From positions 1,124,368-1,188,367 of the forward strand of contig JAURFE010000001.1 in NCBI GenBank assembly GCA_030827135.1: 64,000 bases of DNA. Reading direction: 5' to 3'. Source of the stretch: Vicinamibacterales bacterium (GTDB lineage: Bacteria; Acidobacteriota; Vicinamibacteria; Vicinamibacterales; SCN-69-37). Below, piece by piece: positions 20,046 through 27,737 of the stretch (positions are counted from its first letter, which is position 1; every line of letters starts with the position of its first letter). A program made the translations under genes and the position numbers. A model generated the notes under the pieces. The model did no database searches. It was not told the origin of the DNA and saw only the letters and a program-made list of their open reading frames with translations.

Positions 20046-20633
20046 ATGGCTGACGACCATTTCTTGACCACCGAAGAAGTGTTGGACTATCTGCAGGTCA
20101 ACCTGCGAACGGTCTACCGCCTCATCAAGGCGGGGACAATCCCTGCCGTGCGGGTGGGACGTCAGTGGCGGTTCCGCAAGCGGGACATCGACGCCTGGCT
20201 CAATACCAGCCGGCAGACCGGCCGTGTCGGCGACCAGGGCCGACCCGGGGACAGGCCGCGCATTCTGGTCGTGGACGACGAACAGGCCGTGCGCGACCTG
20301 CTGGCCAAGGTCTTGACCATGGCCAACTACGACGTGGATTCGGCGCCTGACGGAGCGACGGCCATCGATCGCATGCGCGCGGTGGAGTACGACCTCCTGA
20401 TTACGGATTTGAAGATGCCCGGCATGGACGGCCTGTCCGTGATCCGCGAGGCGCGGCGCGCCACGCCCGATCTGCCGGTGCTCATCATCACGGGATATTC
20501 GACTGAAGCCAGCGCGATCGAGGCGATCAACCTCGGTGTCGCGGGTTATCTCACCAAGCCCTTCCGGCTTCCGCGCATTCTCGCGGCAGCCGCCCGTGCG
20601 CTCGGTGAACCTGTGCCGGCGGCCGAAGTCTGA
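20046..20633 (+). CDS. Excisionase-type HTH domain fused to a response-regulator receiver
   Basis: A 195-residue protein with an unusual order. An N-terminal helix-turn-helix of the excisionase/MerR-like HTH_17 type comes first (FLTTEEVLDYLQVNLRTVYR, VGRQWRFRKRDIDAWL). A CheY-like receiver follows, with the acidic pair in ILVVDDE, the phospho-accepting Asp in LLITDLKMPGMDGL, and the switch Lys in YLTKPF. Most response regulators carry the DNA-binding domain after the receiver. I chose ATG 20046 because the HTH begins just after it; an earlier in-frame GTG adds 14 residues. No histidine kinase is adjacent. It probably acts as a DNA-binding regulator. Confidence 0.88.
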   Translation: MADDHFLTTEEVLDYLQVNLRTVYRLIKAGTIPAVRVGRQWRFRKRDIDAWLNTSRQTGRVGDQGRPGDRPRILVVDDEQAVRDLLAKVLTMANYDVDSAPDGATAIDRMRAVEYDLLITDLKMPGMDGLSVIREARRATPDLPVLIITGYSTEASAIEAINLGVAGYLTKPFRLPRILAAAARALGEPVPAAEV

Positions 20634-20682
20634 CGCCGCCGCACGGTCGTTCGCGCCGCTCGCCGGCGCCTGTGACTGCCCC

Positions 20683-22680
20683 ATGATCCAGCTGTCCGGC
20701 CTGACCAAACGATTCGGCGAACGCGTGCTGCTCGATCGCGTGAGCTGGCAGGTCTCCGATGGTGAACGTGTGGGCCTGTGCGGCCCGAACGGCGCAGGCA
20801 AAACCACGCTGCTGCGCATGCTGGCGGGCCTCGACGAGCCCGACGCGGGTGTCATCATCCGCCCGACGGGACTCACCGTCGGCTATCTTCCCCAGGACGG
20901 TCTCGAACATTCGGGACGCACACTCGTGGATGAGGTTTCGCAGGCCTTCAGGCCGCTGCTCGACGCCCGCGACGAAATTTCCCGCATCGAACATGCTCTC
21001 GCAGACCCGGCGCTGCCGGATGGCGAACACGAACGCCTGCTGGTGCAGTATCACGACCTGTCTGACTTTTTTCAACGCGGAGAAGGTCACAGCATCGACC
21101 TGAAGGTCACGCAGGTGCTCGACGGGCTCGGCTTTGCGCGCACGGATTTCCAGAAGCCGGCTGAGGCGTTCTCCGGGGGCTGGCAAATGCGCATCGCACT
21201 CGCCAAGCTGCTGCTGGGCCGGCCCGGGCTACTGCTGCTCGACGAACCCACCAACCACCTCGACCTCGATGCCCGCAACTGGCTCGAAGACTATCTGGTG
21301 GCGTACCCCCATCCCGTGATCCTGGTCTCGCACGACCGCTACTTTCTCGACGCAGTCGTGACGAAGATCGCGGACCTCTCGTTACGCACGATCACCGATT
21401 ACGTCGGCACCTACTCGAAATACCTCGTTGAATACGACGCGCGCATGGAGCGGCTCCGCAAGTCGAAGCAGGAACAGGACGAGGAGGTCGCCCGGATGCG
21501 GGCGTTCATCGATCGCTTCCGATACCAGGCCACCAAGGCCGCGCAGGTGCAGAGCCGCATCAAGATGCTCGACAAGGTCGAGATCATCGAAGTGCCGCCA
21601 GAACGCAAGCGCGTGCACTTCACATTCCCCTCCTGCCCGAAGTCCGGTCGCATGGTGCTGGAGCTGACGAACGTGCGGAAGGCGTACGGCGATCTGGTGG
21701 TCTTCACGGACCTGTCGCTGCATATCGAACGCGGCGACCGCATCGCCCTGGTCGCGCCCAACGGCGCGGGCAAGTCCACGCTGATGCGGATGTTGTCGGG
21801 CGCGGAAGCACCCGACTCGGGCTCGCGTCGCGAGGGGCACCAGGTGGTCATGCAGTACTTCGCGCAGGACGAGGCCAACAAGCTCGAACCCACGCGGACG
21901 GTCTACCAGACGCTTGAATCCGACTCACCAATCGGCATGGTGCCGATGATCCGCAACATCCTCGGCGGATTCCTGTTCGCCGGCGACGACATCTACAAGA
22001 AGGCCGGCGTGCTCTCTGGTGGTGAACGCACCCGACTGGCCGTGGCGCGCATGTTGTTGCGGCCGGCCAACACCTTGCTCCTCGACGAACCGACCAACCA
22101 CCTCGACCTTGACTCCAAGGACGTCCTCCTCGAAGCACTCGCCGACTTCGGCGGCACGCTCGTCTTTGTGTCACACGATCGATATTTCGTGGACCGGCTC
22201 GCCACGAAGATTATCGAAGTTGGCCACGGCGGCGCCACGGTCTATCCCGGCACCTACGCGGAGTTTCTGTGGAGTAAAGAGCAGAAACAGGCGACGCCAG
22301 AGGCGCCGCGGGCACCGGGCACGAAGCCCAAGGCCCCGAGCACTCAGCACCCGGCACCCAGCACCAGGCGCCCCGCACCGCACGCAGCACCGGGCACCCA
22401 ACACCCGGCACCATCGTATGAAGCGAAAAAGCGTGCCGACGCCGAGGCGCGGAAGAAGAAGCGCGCCGAGGAAGAGCGCCAGGCCCGCATCGCCGACCTC
22501 GAAGCGCGAATCGCCGCCCACGAAACCGAAGTAAAGGCCCTCGAGGCCAGGATGGCCGAACCCGGCTTCTATGAGGATCGGGCCGCAGCCGATGCCGCCG
22601 TCTCCAGGCACCAGACACTCATGTGGGAAGTGGGCGACCTGATGCACAGCTGGGAAACACTTACTAATTTTGTAAGTTGA
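20683..22680 (+). CDS. ABC-F family ATPase (Uup/YheS-like)
   Basis: A 665-residue soluble protein with two ABC ATPase domains and no membrane segments. Domain 1 has Walker A GPNGAGKTT, signature EAFSGGWQMR and LLLLDEPTNHLDLDA. The inter-domain linker is charged (RLRKSKQEQDEEVARMRAFI). Domain 2 has APNGAGKST, LSGGERTRL and LLLDEPTNHLDLDS. The C-terminal extension is a low-complexity Pro/Ala/His/Thr stretch and then a long coiled coil (EAKKRADAEARKKKRAEEER). ABC-F proteins act on ribosomes, in translation control or antibiotic protection. ATG 20683 begins the first ABC domain (MIQLSGLTKRFG). Confidence 0.93.
   Translation: MIQLSGLTKRFGERVLLDRVSWQVSDGERVGLCGPNGAGKTTLLRMLAGLDEPDAGVIIRPTGLTVGYLPQDGLEHSGRTLVDEVSQAFRPLLDARDEISRIEHALADPALPDGEHERLLVQYHDLSDFFQRGEGHSIDLKVTQVLDGLGFARTDFQKPAEAFSGGWQMRIALAKLLLGRPGLLLLDEPTNHLDLDARNWLEDYLVAYPHPVILVSHDRYFLDAVVTKIADLSLRTITDYVGTYSKYLVEYDARMERLRKSKQEQDEEVARMRAFIDRFRYQATKAAQVQSRIKMLDKVEIIEVPPERKRVHFTFPSCPKSGRMVLELTNVRKAYGDLVVFTDLSLHIERGDRIALVAPNGAGKSTLMRMLSGAEAPDSGSRREGHQVVMQYFAQDEANKLEPTRTVYQTLESDSPIGMVPMIRNILGGFLFAGDDIYKKAGVLSGGERTRLAVARMLLRPANTLLLDEPTNHLDLDSKDVLLEALADFGGTLVFVSHDRYFVDRLATKIIEVGHGGATVYPGTYAEFLWSKEQKQATPEAPRAPGTKPKAPSTQHPAPSTRRPAPHAAPGTQHPAPSYEAKKRADAEARKKKRAEEERQARIADLEARIAAHETEVKALEARMAEPGFYEDRAAADAAVSRHQTLMWEVGDLMHSWETLTNFVS
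22310..22412 (+). repeat. In-frame minisatellite-like tract in the ABC-F gene
   Basis: Degenerate GCACCCAGCAC / GGCACC / CAGCACCC units repeat across about 100 bp. They encode short motifs such as APGTQHPAPS and APSTQHPAPST between the second ATPase domain and the coiled coil. It looks like an intergenic-type repeat captured in a disordered linker. Confidence 0.75.
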
Positions 22681-22814
22681 GGCCATTTCTGTAATCATCT
22701 CCGTCTAGCTCACTAGTCAAGACATGGCGCAACCTGACAGTTTTATCTGTCTTTGGCTCTGCGAAACCGGGCATGGGCCTTGCGAGAGACCTGAGGCTGA
22801 TGCGGGGAGTACGA

Positions 22815-24029
22815 ATGTCGCGATCGTCGTCAACAAAACCAGCACCGGTGGCCACGCGCACAGCCGCCCGGCCGCGGCCGCAACCGGCCGCGCCTGCGCT
22901 CGGCGGCAACATCAGCGATCGGTTCTTCCGACAGATGGTGTTCAACCTGCGGAACGGTGTCCTCGCAATCACACGCGACGGCCGGATCGCGGCGATGAAC
23001 GACATCGCGTACCGGGTGCTGGGTCTTCCGCCGAGCGACACGGACCTCGGTCAGCCTTTCTCAGAAGTGCTGCAGGACTGCCCCGAAGTGGTGCGCGTCA
23101 TCCAGTCGGTATTTGATACCTCGGACCTGCCGAACCGCGCGGAACTGCGGCTCCGCAAGACGGGCCGCGCCGTCGGCTACACCATTTCCCACATTCATGA
23201 TGATGATGGGCAGCAGGTCGGCCTGACCCTGTTCCTCAAGGACCTGACACGCGTCGAACAGATTGAAGAACGTGAACGTCTGCGTGATCGCCTCGCGACG
23301 CTCGGTGAGATGGCCGCGGCCATCGCCCACGAAGTCAAGAATCCCCTCGCGAGCATCGAAGTGATGGCCGGCGTGTTGCGCCGCCAGTTGACCGATCGTC
23401 CGGATGCGCAGGAGGCCCTGGGAGACATCATCAAGGAATCGAGGATGGCCAACGCCATCGTCGTTGAAGTCCTCGAATTTGTCCGGCCGATCCGGCTGCA
23501 GGTGGAACACGTGGCGCTCGCGGAAGTCATCGCGGATGCGGTGAATTCGCTCGACGCGGGCGCCGATCGCGTGCGGGTGCAGGTGGCTCCGGAGGTGCCC
23601 AGACTGACGGCCGATCCCCACCAGTTGCGACAGCTGTTCACGAACCTGATCACCAACGCGCTTGAGGCGATGGAAGGCATGACCGACGAGCGGCAGGTCG
23701 ACATTGTGGCGGCGCTGGTCCCGGAAGACGCCGAGCCTGGCAGCGCCGGCCACCCCCTGCCGGCGCAGGTGCGCATCGAAGTGAAGGACAACGGTCCCGG
23801 CATTTCGGAAGACGATATTGAACGCATCTTCAGTCCGTTCTTCACGACCAAGCCGCAGGGCACCGGGCTTGGTCTGTCGATCGTGCGCAAACTGGTGGAC
23901 GCGCACGACGGCATCATTGACGCCATGTCCTCACCAGGACGAGGCACCACATTCCGGGTGACCCTGCCGGTCGTGCCGGCCCCCGACTACCTCACGGAGC
24001 AGACCAATGGGACGCATTCTCGTCGTTGA
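22815..24029 (+). CDS. Sensor histidine kinase, NtrB/AtoS-like (PAS-HisKA-HATPase)
   Basis: A 404-residue kinase with no clear membrane segment, so probably cytoplasmic. A PAS domain covers about residues 38-150 (FNLRNGVLAITRDGRIAAMN). The dimerisation/phosphoacceptor helix has His172 in AIAHEVKNPLAS. The ATPase domain has the N box NLITNALEAM, G1 box DNGPGIS and G2 box GTGLGLSIVRKL. I chose ATG 22815, preceded by GGGGAG. The 3' end overlaps the response-regulator gene by 23 bp, so the two form a cognate pair. Confidence 0.94.
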   Translation: MSRSSSTKPAPVATRTAARPRPQPAAPALGGNISDRFFRQMVFNLRNGVLAITRDGRIAAMNDIAYRVLGLPPSDTDLGQPFSEVLQDCPEVVRVIQSVFDTSDLPNRAELRLRKTGRAVGYTISHIHDDDGQQVGLTLFLKDLTRVEQIEERERLRDRLATLGEMAAAIAHEVKNPLASIEVMAGVLRRQLTDRPDAQEALGDIIKESRMANAIVVEVLEFVRPIRLQVEHVALAEVIADAVNSLDAGADRVRVQVAPEVPRLTADPHQLRQLFTNLITNALEAMEGMTDERQVDIVAALVPEDAEPGSAGHPLPAQVRIEVKDNGPGISEDDIERIFSPFFTTKPQGTGLGLSIVRKLVDAHDGIIDAMSSPGRGTTFRVTLPVVPAPDYLTEQTNGTHSRR

Positions 24030-25407
24030 CGATCACGATTCACTGCGCAAGGGCCTCGTCAAGGCGCTCACCAATGACGGACACGACGTCGAGGAGGCCG
24101 CCAACGGCACCGTCGCGATCGAGCGGTTGCAGGACAGCCAGTTCGACGTGGTCCTGACCGACCTTCGCATGGGCGGCGCCGACGGCATGGACGTGCTGCG
24201 CACGGCGAGCAAGGTGCAACCTCACGCGGCCGTCATCCTCATGACCGCCTTCGGGTCCATCCATACGGCCGTCGAGGCGATGAAGATCGGCGCCGTCGAT
24301 TTTGTCCAGAAGCCGTTCGAAATCGAGGAAATGGAACTCAAAATCGAGAAGGCGATCGAGTTGCGCCACCTCAAGCACCAGGTCGAATACCTCCGCGACT
24401 CACAGCAGGGCCAGCACGACTTCGACCGCATCGTCGGCGCCAGCGGCGCGCTGCAGCACGTGCTGGGGATCGTGTCGAAGGTGGCGCGCAGCAATTCGAC
24501 GGTCATGATCAAGGGCGAGACCGGCACCGGCAAGGAGTTGATCGCGGGGGCGATTCATCACAATTCGCTGCGCGCGAGCAAAGCGTTCGTCAAGGTGAAC
24601 TGTGCGGCCCTGCAGGAAAACCTGCTGGAATCGGAACTGTTCGGCCACGAAAAGGGCGCGTTCACAAGCGCCGACAAGCAACGGATCGGGCGCTTCGAGC
24701 AGGCCGACGGCGGCACACTGTTCCTCGATGAAGTCGGCGACATGAGCCAGAGCACGCAGGCGAAAATCCTGCGCGTCCTGCAGGAGCACGAATTTGAACG
24801 GCTCGGCGGCACCCGCACGCTGCGTGTGGATGTCCGCATCATCACGGCCACCAACCGGAACCTCGCCACGATGGTGAAGGAGGGCCGCTTCCGCGAGGAC
24901 CTCTATTACCGCCTGAACGTGGTGTCAGTCGAAATGCCGCCGCTGCGCGACCGCAAGGACGATATCGCCGCCCTGGCCGAGTTCTTCGTGAAACGGTACG
25001 CGAACGAGTTGAAGAAGCGCGTGGAACACATCCAGCCGGACGCCCTGAAGGTGATGATGCGCCACCACTGGCCCGGCAACATCCGCGAACTGGAAAACGT
25101 CATTGAACGCGCCGTGCTGCTCACGGACGGCACGTCGGTCTCGCTCGCGGATCTGCAGATTGGCGAACAGACGTCCACCCATTCCGGGGAACGGACCACC
25201 GTCGTGAAGATCCCGCCCACCGGCATCCCCCTGGAAGAAATCGAGCGGCAGGCCGTCGTCGAGGCGCTGAAGATGTCGAACTGGATCCAGAAGGACGCGG
25301 CGGATCTGCTGGGCATCAGCCCGCGCGTCATGAACTACAAGATCAAGATTCTCAACATCGAAATCCCGCGTTCCCGCCGGCTTGCGTCGGAAGCGGCGGC
25401 GGTCTGA
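24007..25407 (+). CDS. Sigma-54-dependent response regulator (NtrC/AtoC family) with GAFTSA loop
   Basis: A 466-residue regulator in three parts. The receiver has the acidic pair VVDDH, phosphoacceptor Asp52 in LTDLRMGG and Lys102. The AAA+ domain has Walker A GETGTGKE at 170-177 and Walker B TLFLDEVGDM. A Fis-type HTH is at the C-terminus (KDAADLLGISPRVMNYKIK). The loop that contacts sigma-54 is usually GAFTGA but here reads GAFTSA (217-222). The rest of the ATPase looks intact, so it is probably still an ATPase, though sigma-54 engagement may be altered. It is encoded directly after its kinase. Confidence 0.94.
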   Translation: MGRILVVDDHDSLRKGLVKALTNDGHDVEEAANGTVAIERLQDSQFDVVLTDLRMGGADGMDVLRTASKVQPHAAVILMTAFGSIHTAVEAMKIGAVDFVQKPFEIEEMELKIEKAIELRHLKHQVEYLRDSQQGQHDFDRIVGASGALQHVLGIVSKVARSNSTVMIKGETGTGKELIAGAIHHNSLRASKAFVKVNCAALQENLLESELFGHEKGAFTSADKQRIGRFEQADGGTLFLDEVGDMSQSTQAKILRVLQEHEFERLGGTRTLRVDVRIITATNRNLATMVKEGRFREDLYYRLNVVSVEMPPLRDRKDDIAALAEFFVKRYANELKKRVEHIQPDALKVMMRHHWPGNIRELENVIERAVLLTDGTSVSLADLQIGEQTSTHSGERTTVVKIPPTGIPLEEIERQAVVEALKMSNWIQKDAADLLGISPRVMNYKIKILNIEIPRSRRLASEAAAV

Positions 25408-25408
25408 C

Positions 25409-25435
25409 GGGCGGCAGGCCTGAAGGCTGCCCTAC
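25409..25435 (-). repeat. GTAG-palindrome copy A at the xerC stop codon
   Basis: Read on the minus strand, GTAGGGC leads into the near-perfect hairpin GGCAGCCTTCAGGCCTGCC. The TAG is the stop codon of xerC. It lies between the convergent ends of the NtrC-type gene and xerC. Related copies lie at 35146, 36390 and 36423. Confidence 0.75.
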
Positions 25436-26382
25436 AACTTCGCCCTGGGGTGGGAGGCGCGGTACACCTCCATCAACCGCCCGATGTCCAGGTGGGTGTA
25501 GCGCTGCGTCGTGCTGAGCTTGGCGTGGCCCAGTAGCTCCTGAATCGCGCGCAGATCAGCACCAGCCTGTAACAGGTGCGTCGCAAAGGTGTGCCGCAGG
25601 GCGTGCGGACTGATCGTCCCCGGTACGCCGGCGCGGCGCGCCGCGTCCCGCACGATCCGATCGACGGATCGGGTGGTGAGCCGGCTGCCACGCAGGCTCA
25701 GAAACAGTGGATGTCGCACACGGGCGTGCGCAGTCGCGTGGCGACCGGCGCGACGAGATGCAGGCGCCGTCGGGAGCTGCCGCACGTCGTCAAGCATCAC
25801 GCGGAGCGCCTCACCCGTGGTCTTGTTGAACGGCACCAGCCGCTCCTTGCCGCCCTTGCCCAGGACGCGGACCATGCGACCAGCGAGATTCACGTCCTCC
25901 AGGTCGAGGCCGACCAGTTCGCTCAGCCGCAGACCTGACGCGTAGAACAATTCGAGGATGGCGCGATCGCGCCGGCCGGCGGGCGTCGACGCGTCCGGCA
26001 CAGCCAGAACCCGATCCATCTGATCGAGTTCGAGGTGAGCCGGGAGTGTCTGCTCCCTGCGCGGCGAGCCCACCAGTTGGGTGGGATCCTCTGAGAGCAG
26101 CGACTCACGCACCAGGTACTTTGAGAAGGTGCGGAGCGCGGCGAGGCGCCTGGCCGCGCTGGCGCGACTGTTCCCCCGCGCGTGCAACTCGTCGAGAAAG
26201 CTGCGGAGCGCGTCCGCATCGAGCGCCCGCACCGGCACCTGGCTGGGCTTCACTCCGAGGATGCCGGCCGCGTGCTCGAGGAACTGCGTCAGGTCGGTGT
26301 CATAGGCACGCACGGTGTGCGGCGACGCATTCCTGTTCAGTTTGAGGAACTGGAGGAACTCCCGAATGGTGTCCTTCAGCAT
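25432..26382 (-). CDS. xerC: Tyrosine recombinase XerC
   Basis: A 316-residue integrase-family recombinase. The N-terminal SAM-like core-binding domain (LKDTIREFLQFLKLNRNASP, AYDTDLTQFLEH) is followed by the catalytic domain with all expected residues: Arg152 (ASGLRLSEL), Lys176 (GKGGKERLVP), His260-x2-Arg263 (HALRHTFATHLL), His286 (LLGHAKLSTTQ) and nucleophile Tyr295 (RYTHLDI). It resolves chromosome dimers at dif together with XerD. I chose ATG 26382, which shares one base with the trmFO stop (TGATG). An insert of about 15 residues (TAPASRRAGRHATAHARVRH) precedes the final strands and is not usual. The gene order topA-trmFO-xerC matches that of Firmicutes. Confidence 0.93.
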   Translation of the reverse strand: MLKDTIREFLQFLKLNRNASPHTVRAYDTDLTQFLEHAAGILGVKPSQVPVRALDADALRSFLDELHARGNSRASAARRLAALRTFSKYLVRESLLSEDPTQLVGSPRREQTLPAHLELDQMDRVLAVPDASTPAGRRDRAILELFYASGLRLSELVGLDLEDVNLAGRMVRVLGKGGKERLVPFNKTTGEALRVMLDDVRQLPTAPASRRAGRHATAHARVRHPLFLSLRGSRLTTRSVDRIVRDAARRAGVPGTISPHALRHTFATHLLQAGADLRAIQELLGHAKLSTTQRYTHLDIGRLMEVYRASHPRAKL

Positions 26383-27737
26383 CAGGCACCGGCCCACGAC
26401 GCCAGCGTGTCGAGCGCACGGGCACTCGTCGCGAGTTGGCGGTCGCTCTTGCTCCTGGGCGGAGCATCGAGTGGCGGCATGATACCGAACGTGATGTTCG
26501 TCGGGTTATAGTGCGCCGGGTCGGCGTGCGACACGTAGTACGCCAGGGCGCCAATGGCTGTGGTGCGCGGGGCCGGGCGGGGATCACGCCCCAGCGACAC
26601 CAGCGCGGCGTTCCGCCCGGCAATCAGGCCCGATGCGGCGGACTCCACGTACCCCTCGACGCCCGAGACCTGCCCCGCGAAGAACAGATCGGGCCGCGAA
26701 CGCGCCTGCCACGTGTCGGTCAACACGGTTGGACCATTGATATAGGTGTTGCGATGAATCATGCCGAAGCGCACAAACTCCGCGCGTTCGAGGCCGGGGA
26801 TCATCCTCAATACGCGCGCCTGTTCCCCCCACTTCATCTGCGTCTGAAAACCCACAAGACTGTAGTGATCACCAGCGAGCGTATCCTGCCGCAGCTGAAC
26901 CACGGCATATGCCCAACGCCCCGTCGCCGGCACATCAAGACCGGCAGGCTTCATCGGACCAAATCGCAGCGTGTCCACCCCCCGATGCGCCATCACCTCA
27001 ATCGGCAGACAGCCCTCGAAGAACTTCGTGTTGTCGATGTCGTGGCCTTCGGTCTTCTCCGCCGTGACGATCGCCTGATGAAAGGCGATGTACTCGTCTT
27101 TGGTGAAGGGACAGTTCAGGTAATCGCCGTCGGACAAGACGTCGGGTGTCTTGTCCGACGGCGTCTGTCCCCGCAGCGAGCGATTCCACCTCGACGCGCG
27201 GAACACCTTCGACATGTCGATGGATTCGGCGAGCACGATCGGGCTGATGGCGTCGAAAAACGCCAGGTGATCACGCCCGACAAACGCGGCGATGTCAGCC
27301 GACAGCGCATCCGACGTCAGCGGACCTGTGGCGACGATGACGGGGCTGTCGGGAGACGATGGCGGAATGGATGTCAGCTCACCGCGCTCCACGCGGATGC
27401 GCGGATGCGCCTCGATCGCCGCCGTCACACGATCGGCGAACTGATGACGATCGACCGCCAGCGCCGCACCGGCGGGCACACGCACTTCGTCGGCCACGCG
27501 CATAACGAGCGAGCCGAGCCGACGCATTTCCTCCTTGAGCAATCCGACCGCGTTGTCGAGTTTGTCCCCGCGGAACGAGTTGCTGCAGACCAGCTCGGCG
27601 AGCCGGTCCGTCTGGTGCACGGCCGTCGGCCGCACCGGACGCATTTCGTGAATGGTGACGTCCGCCCCCAACGACGCGGCCTGCCACGCGGCCTCGCACC
27701 CCGCCAAGCCACCGCCAATAATTCGTACGTTACCCAC
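26382..27737 (-). CDS. trmFO: TrmFO, folate/FAD-dependent tRNA (uracil-54-C5)-methyltransferase, with inserted hairpin sequence
   Basis: A 451-residue flavoprotein that makes m5U54 in tRNA using methylenetetrahydrofolate. The N-terminal FAD motif is GGGLAGCEAAWQAA, the catalytic-cysteine segment is LVCSNSFRGDKLDNAVGLLK, and the C-terminus holds GQVSGVEGYVESAASGLIAG. I chose GTG 27737, which overlaps the end of topA by eight bases; a longer in-frame start gives an Arg-rich extension read from the topA tail. Between RASRWNRSLR and GDYLNCPF there are about 14 extra residues (GQTPSDKTPDVLSD). They are encoded by a perfect 16-bp-stem hairpin at 27125-27163, where the family normally has only a short loop. 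Confidence 0.94.
   Translation of the reverse strand: MGNVRIIGGGLAGCEAAWQAASLGADVTIHEMRPVRPTAVHQTDRLAELVCSNSFRGDKLDNAVGLLKEEMRRLGSLVMRVADEVRVPAGAALAVDRHQFADRVTAAIEAHPRIRVERGELTSIPPSSPDSPVIVATGPLTSDALSADIAAFVGRDHLAFFDAISPIVLAESIDMSKVFRASRWNRSLRGQTPSDKTPDVLSDGDYLNCPFTKDEYIAFHQAIVTAEKTEGHDIDNTKFFEGCLPIEVMAHRGVDTLRFGPMKPAGLDVPATGRWAYAVVQLRQDTLAGDHYSLVGFQTQMKWGEQARVLRMIPGLERAEFVRFGMIHRNTYINGPTVLTDTWQARSRPDLFFAGQVSGVEGYVESAASGLIAGRNAALVSLGRDPRPAPRTTAIGALAYYVSHADPAHYNPTNITFGIMPPLDAPPRSKSDRQLATSARALDTLASWAGA
27125..27163. repeat. Palindrome copy 2 (family AAGACGTCGGGTGTC) in frame within trmFO
   Basis: A perfect 16-bp inverted repeat: arms CGCCGTCGGACAAGAC and GTCTTGTCCGACGGCG around the loop GTCGGGT. 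It shares AAGACGTCGGGTGTC with the copies at 15925 and 47604, but the outer arms are different and still perfectly paired. It lies inside an open reading frame and keeps the frame. Confidence 0.9.

Noticed and set aside
22681-22814. Sigma-54 promoter upstream of the histidine kinase gene
   Set aside because: TGGCGCAAC-like bases are present but the spacing and the GC element do not fit TGGCAC-N5-TTGC.
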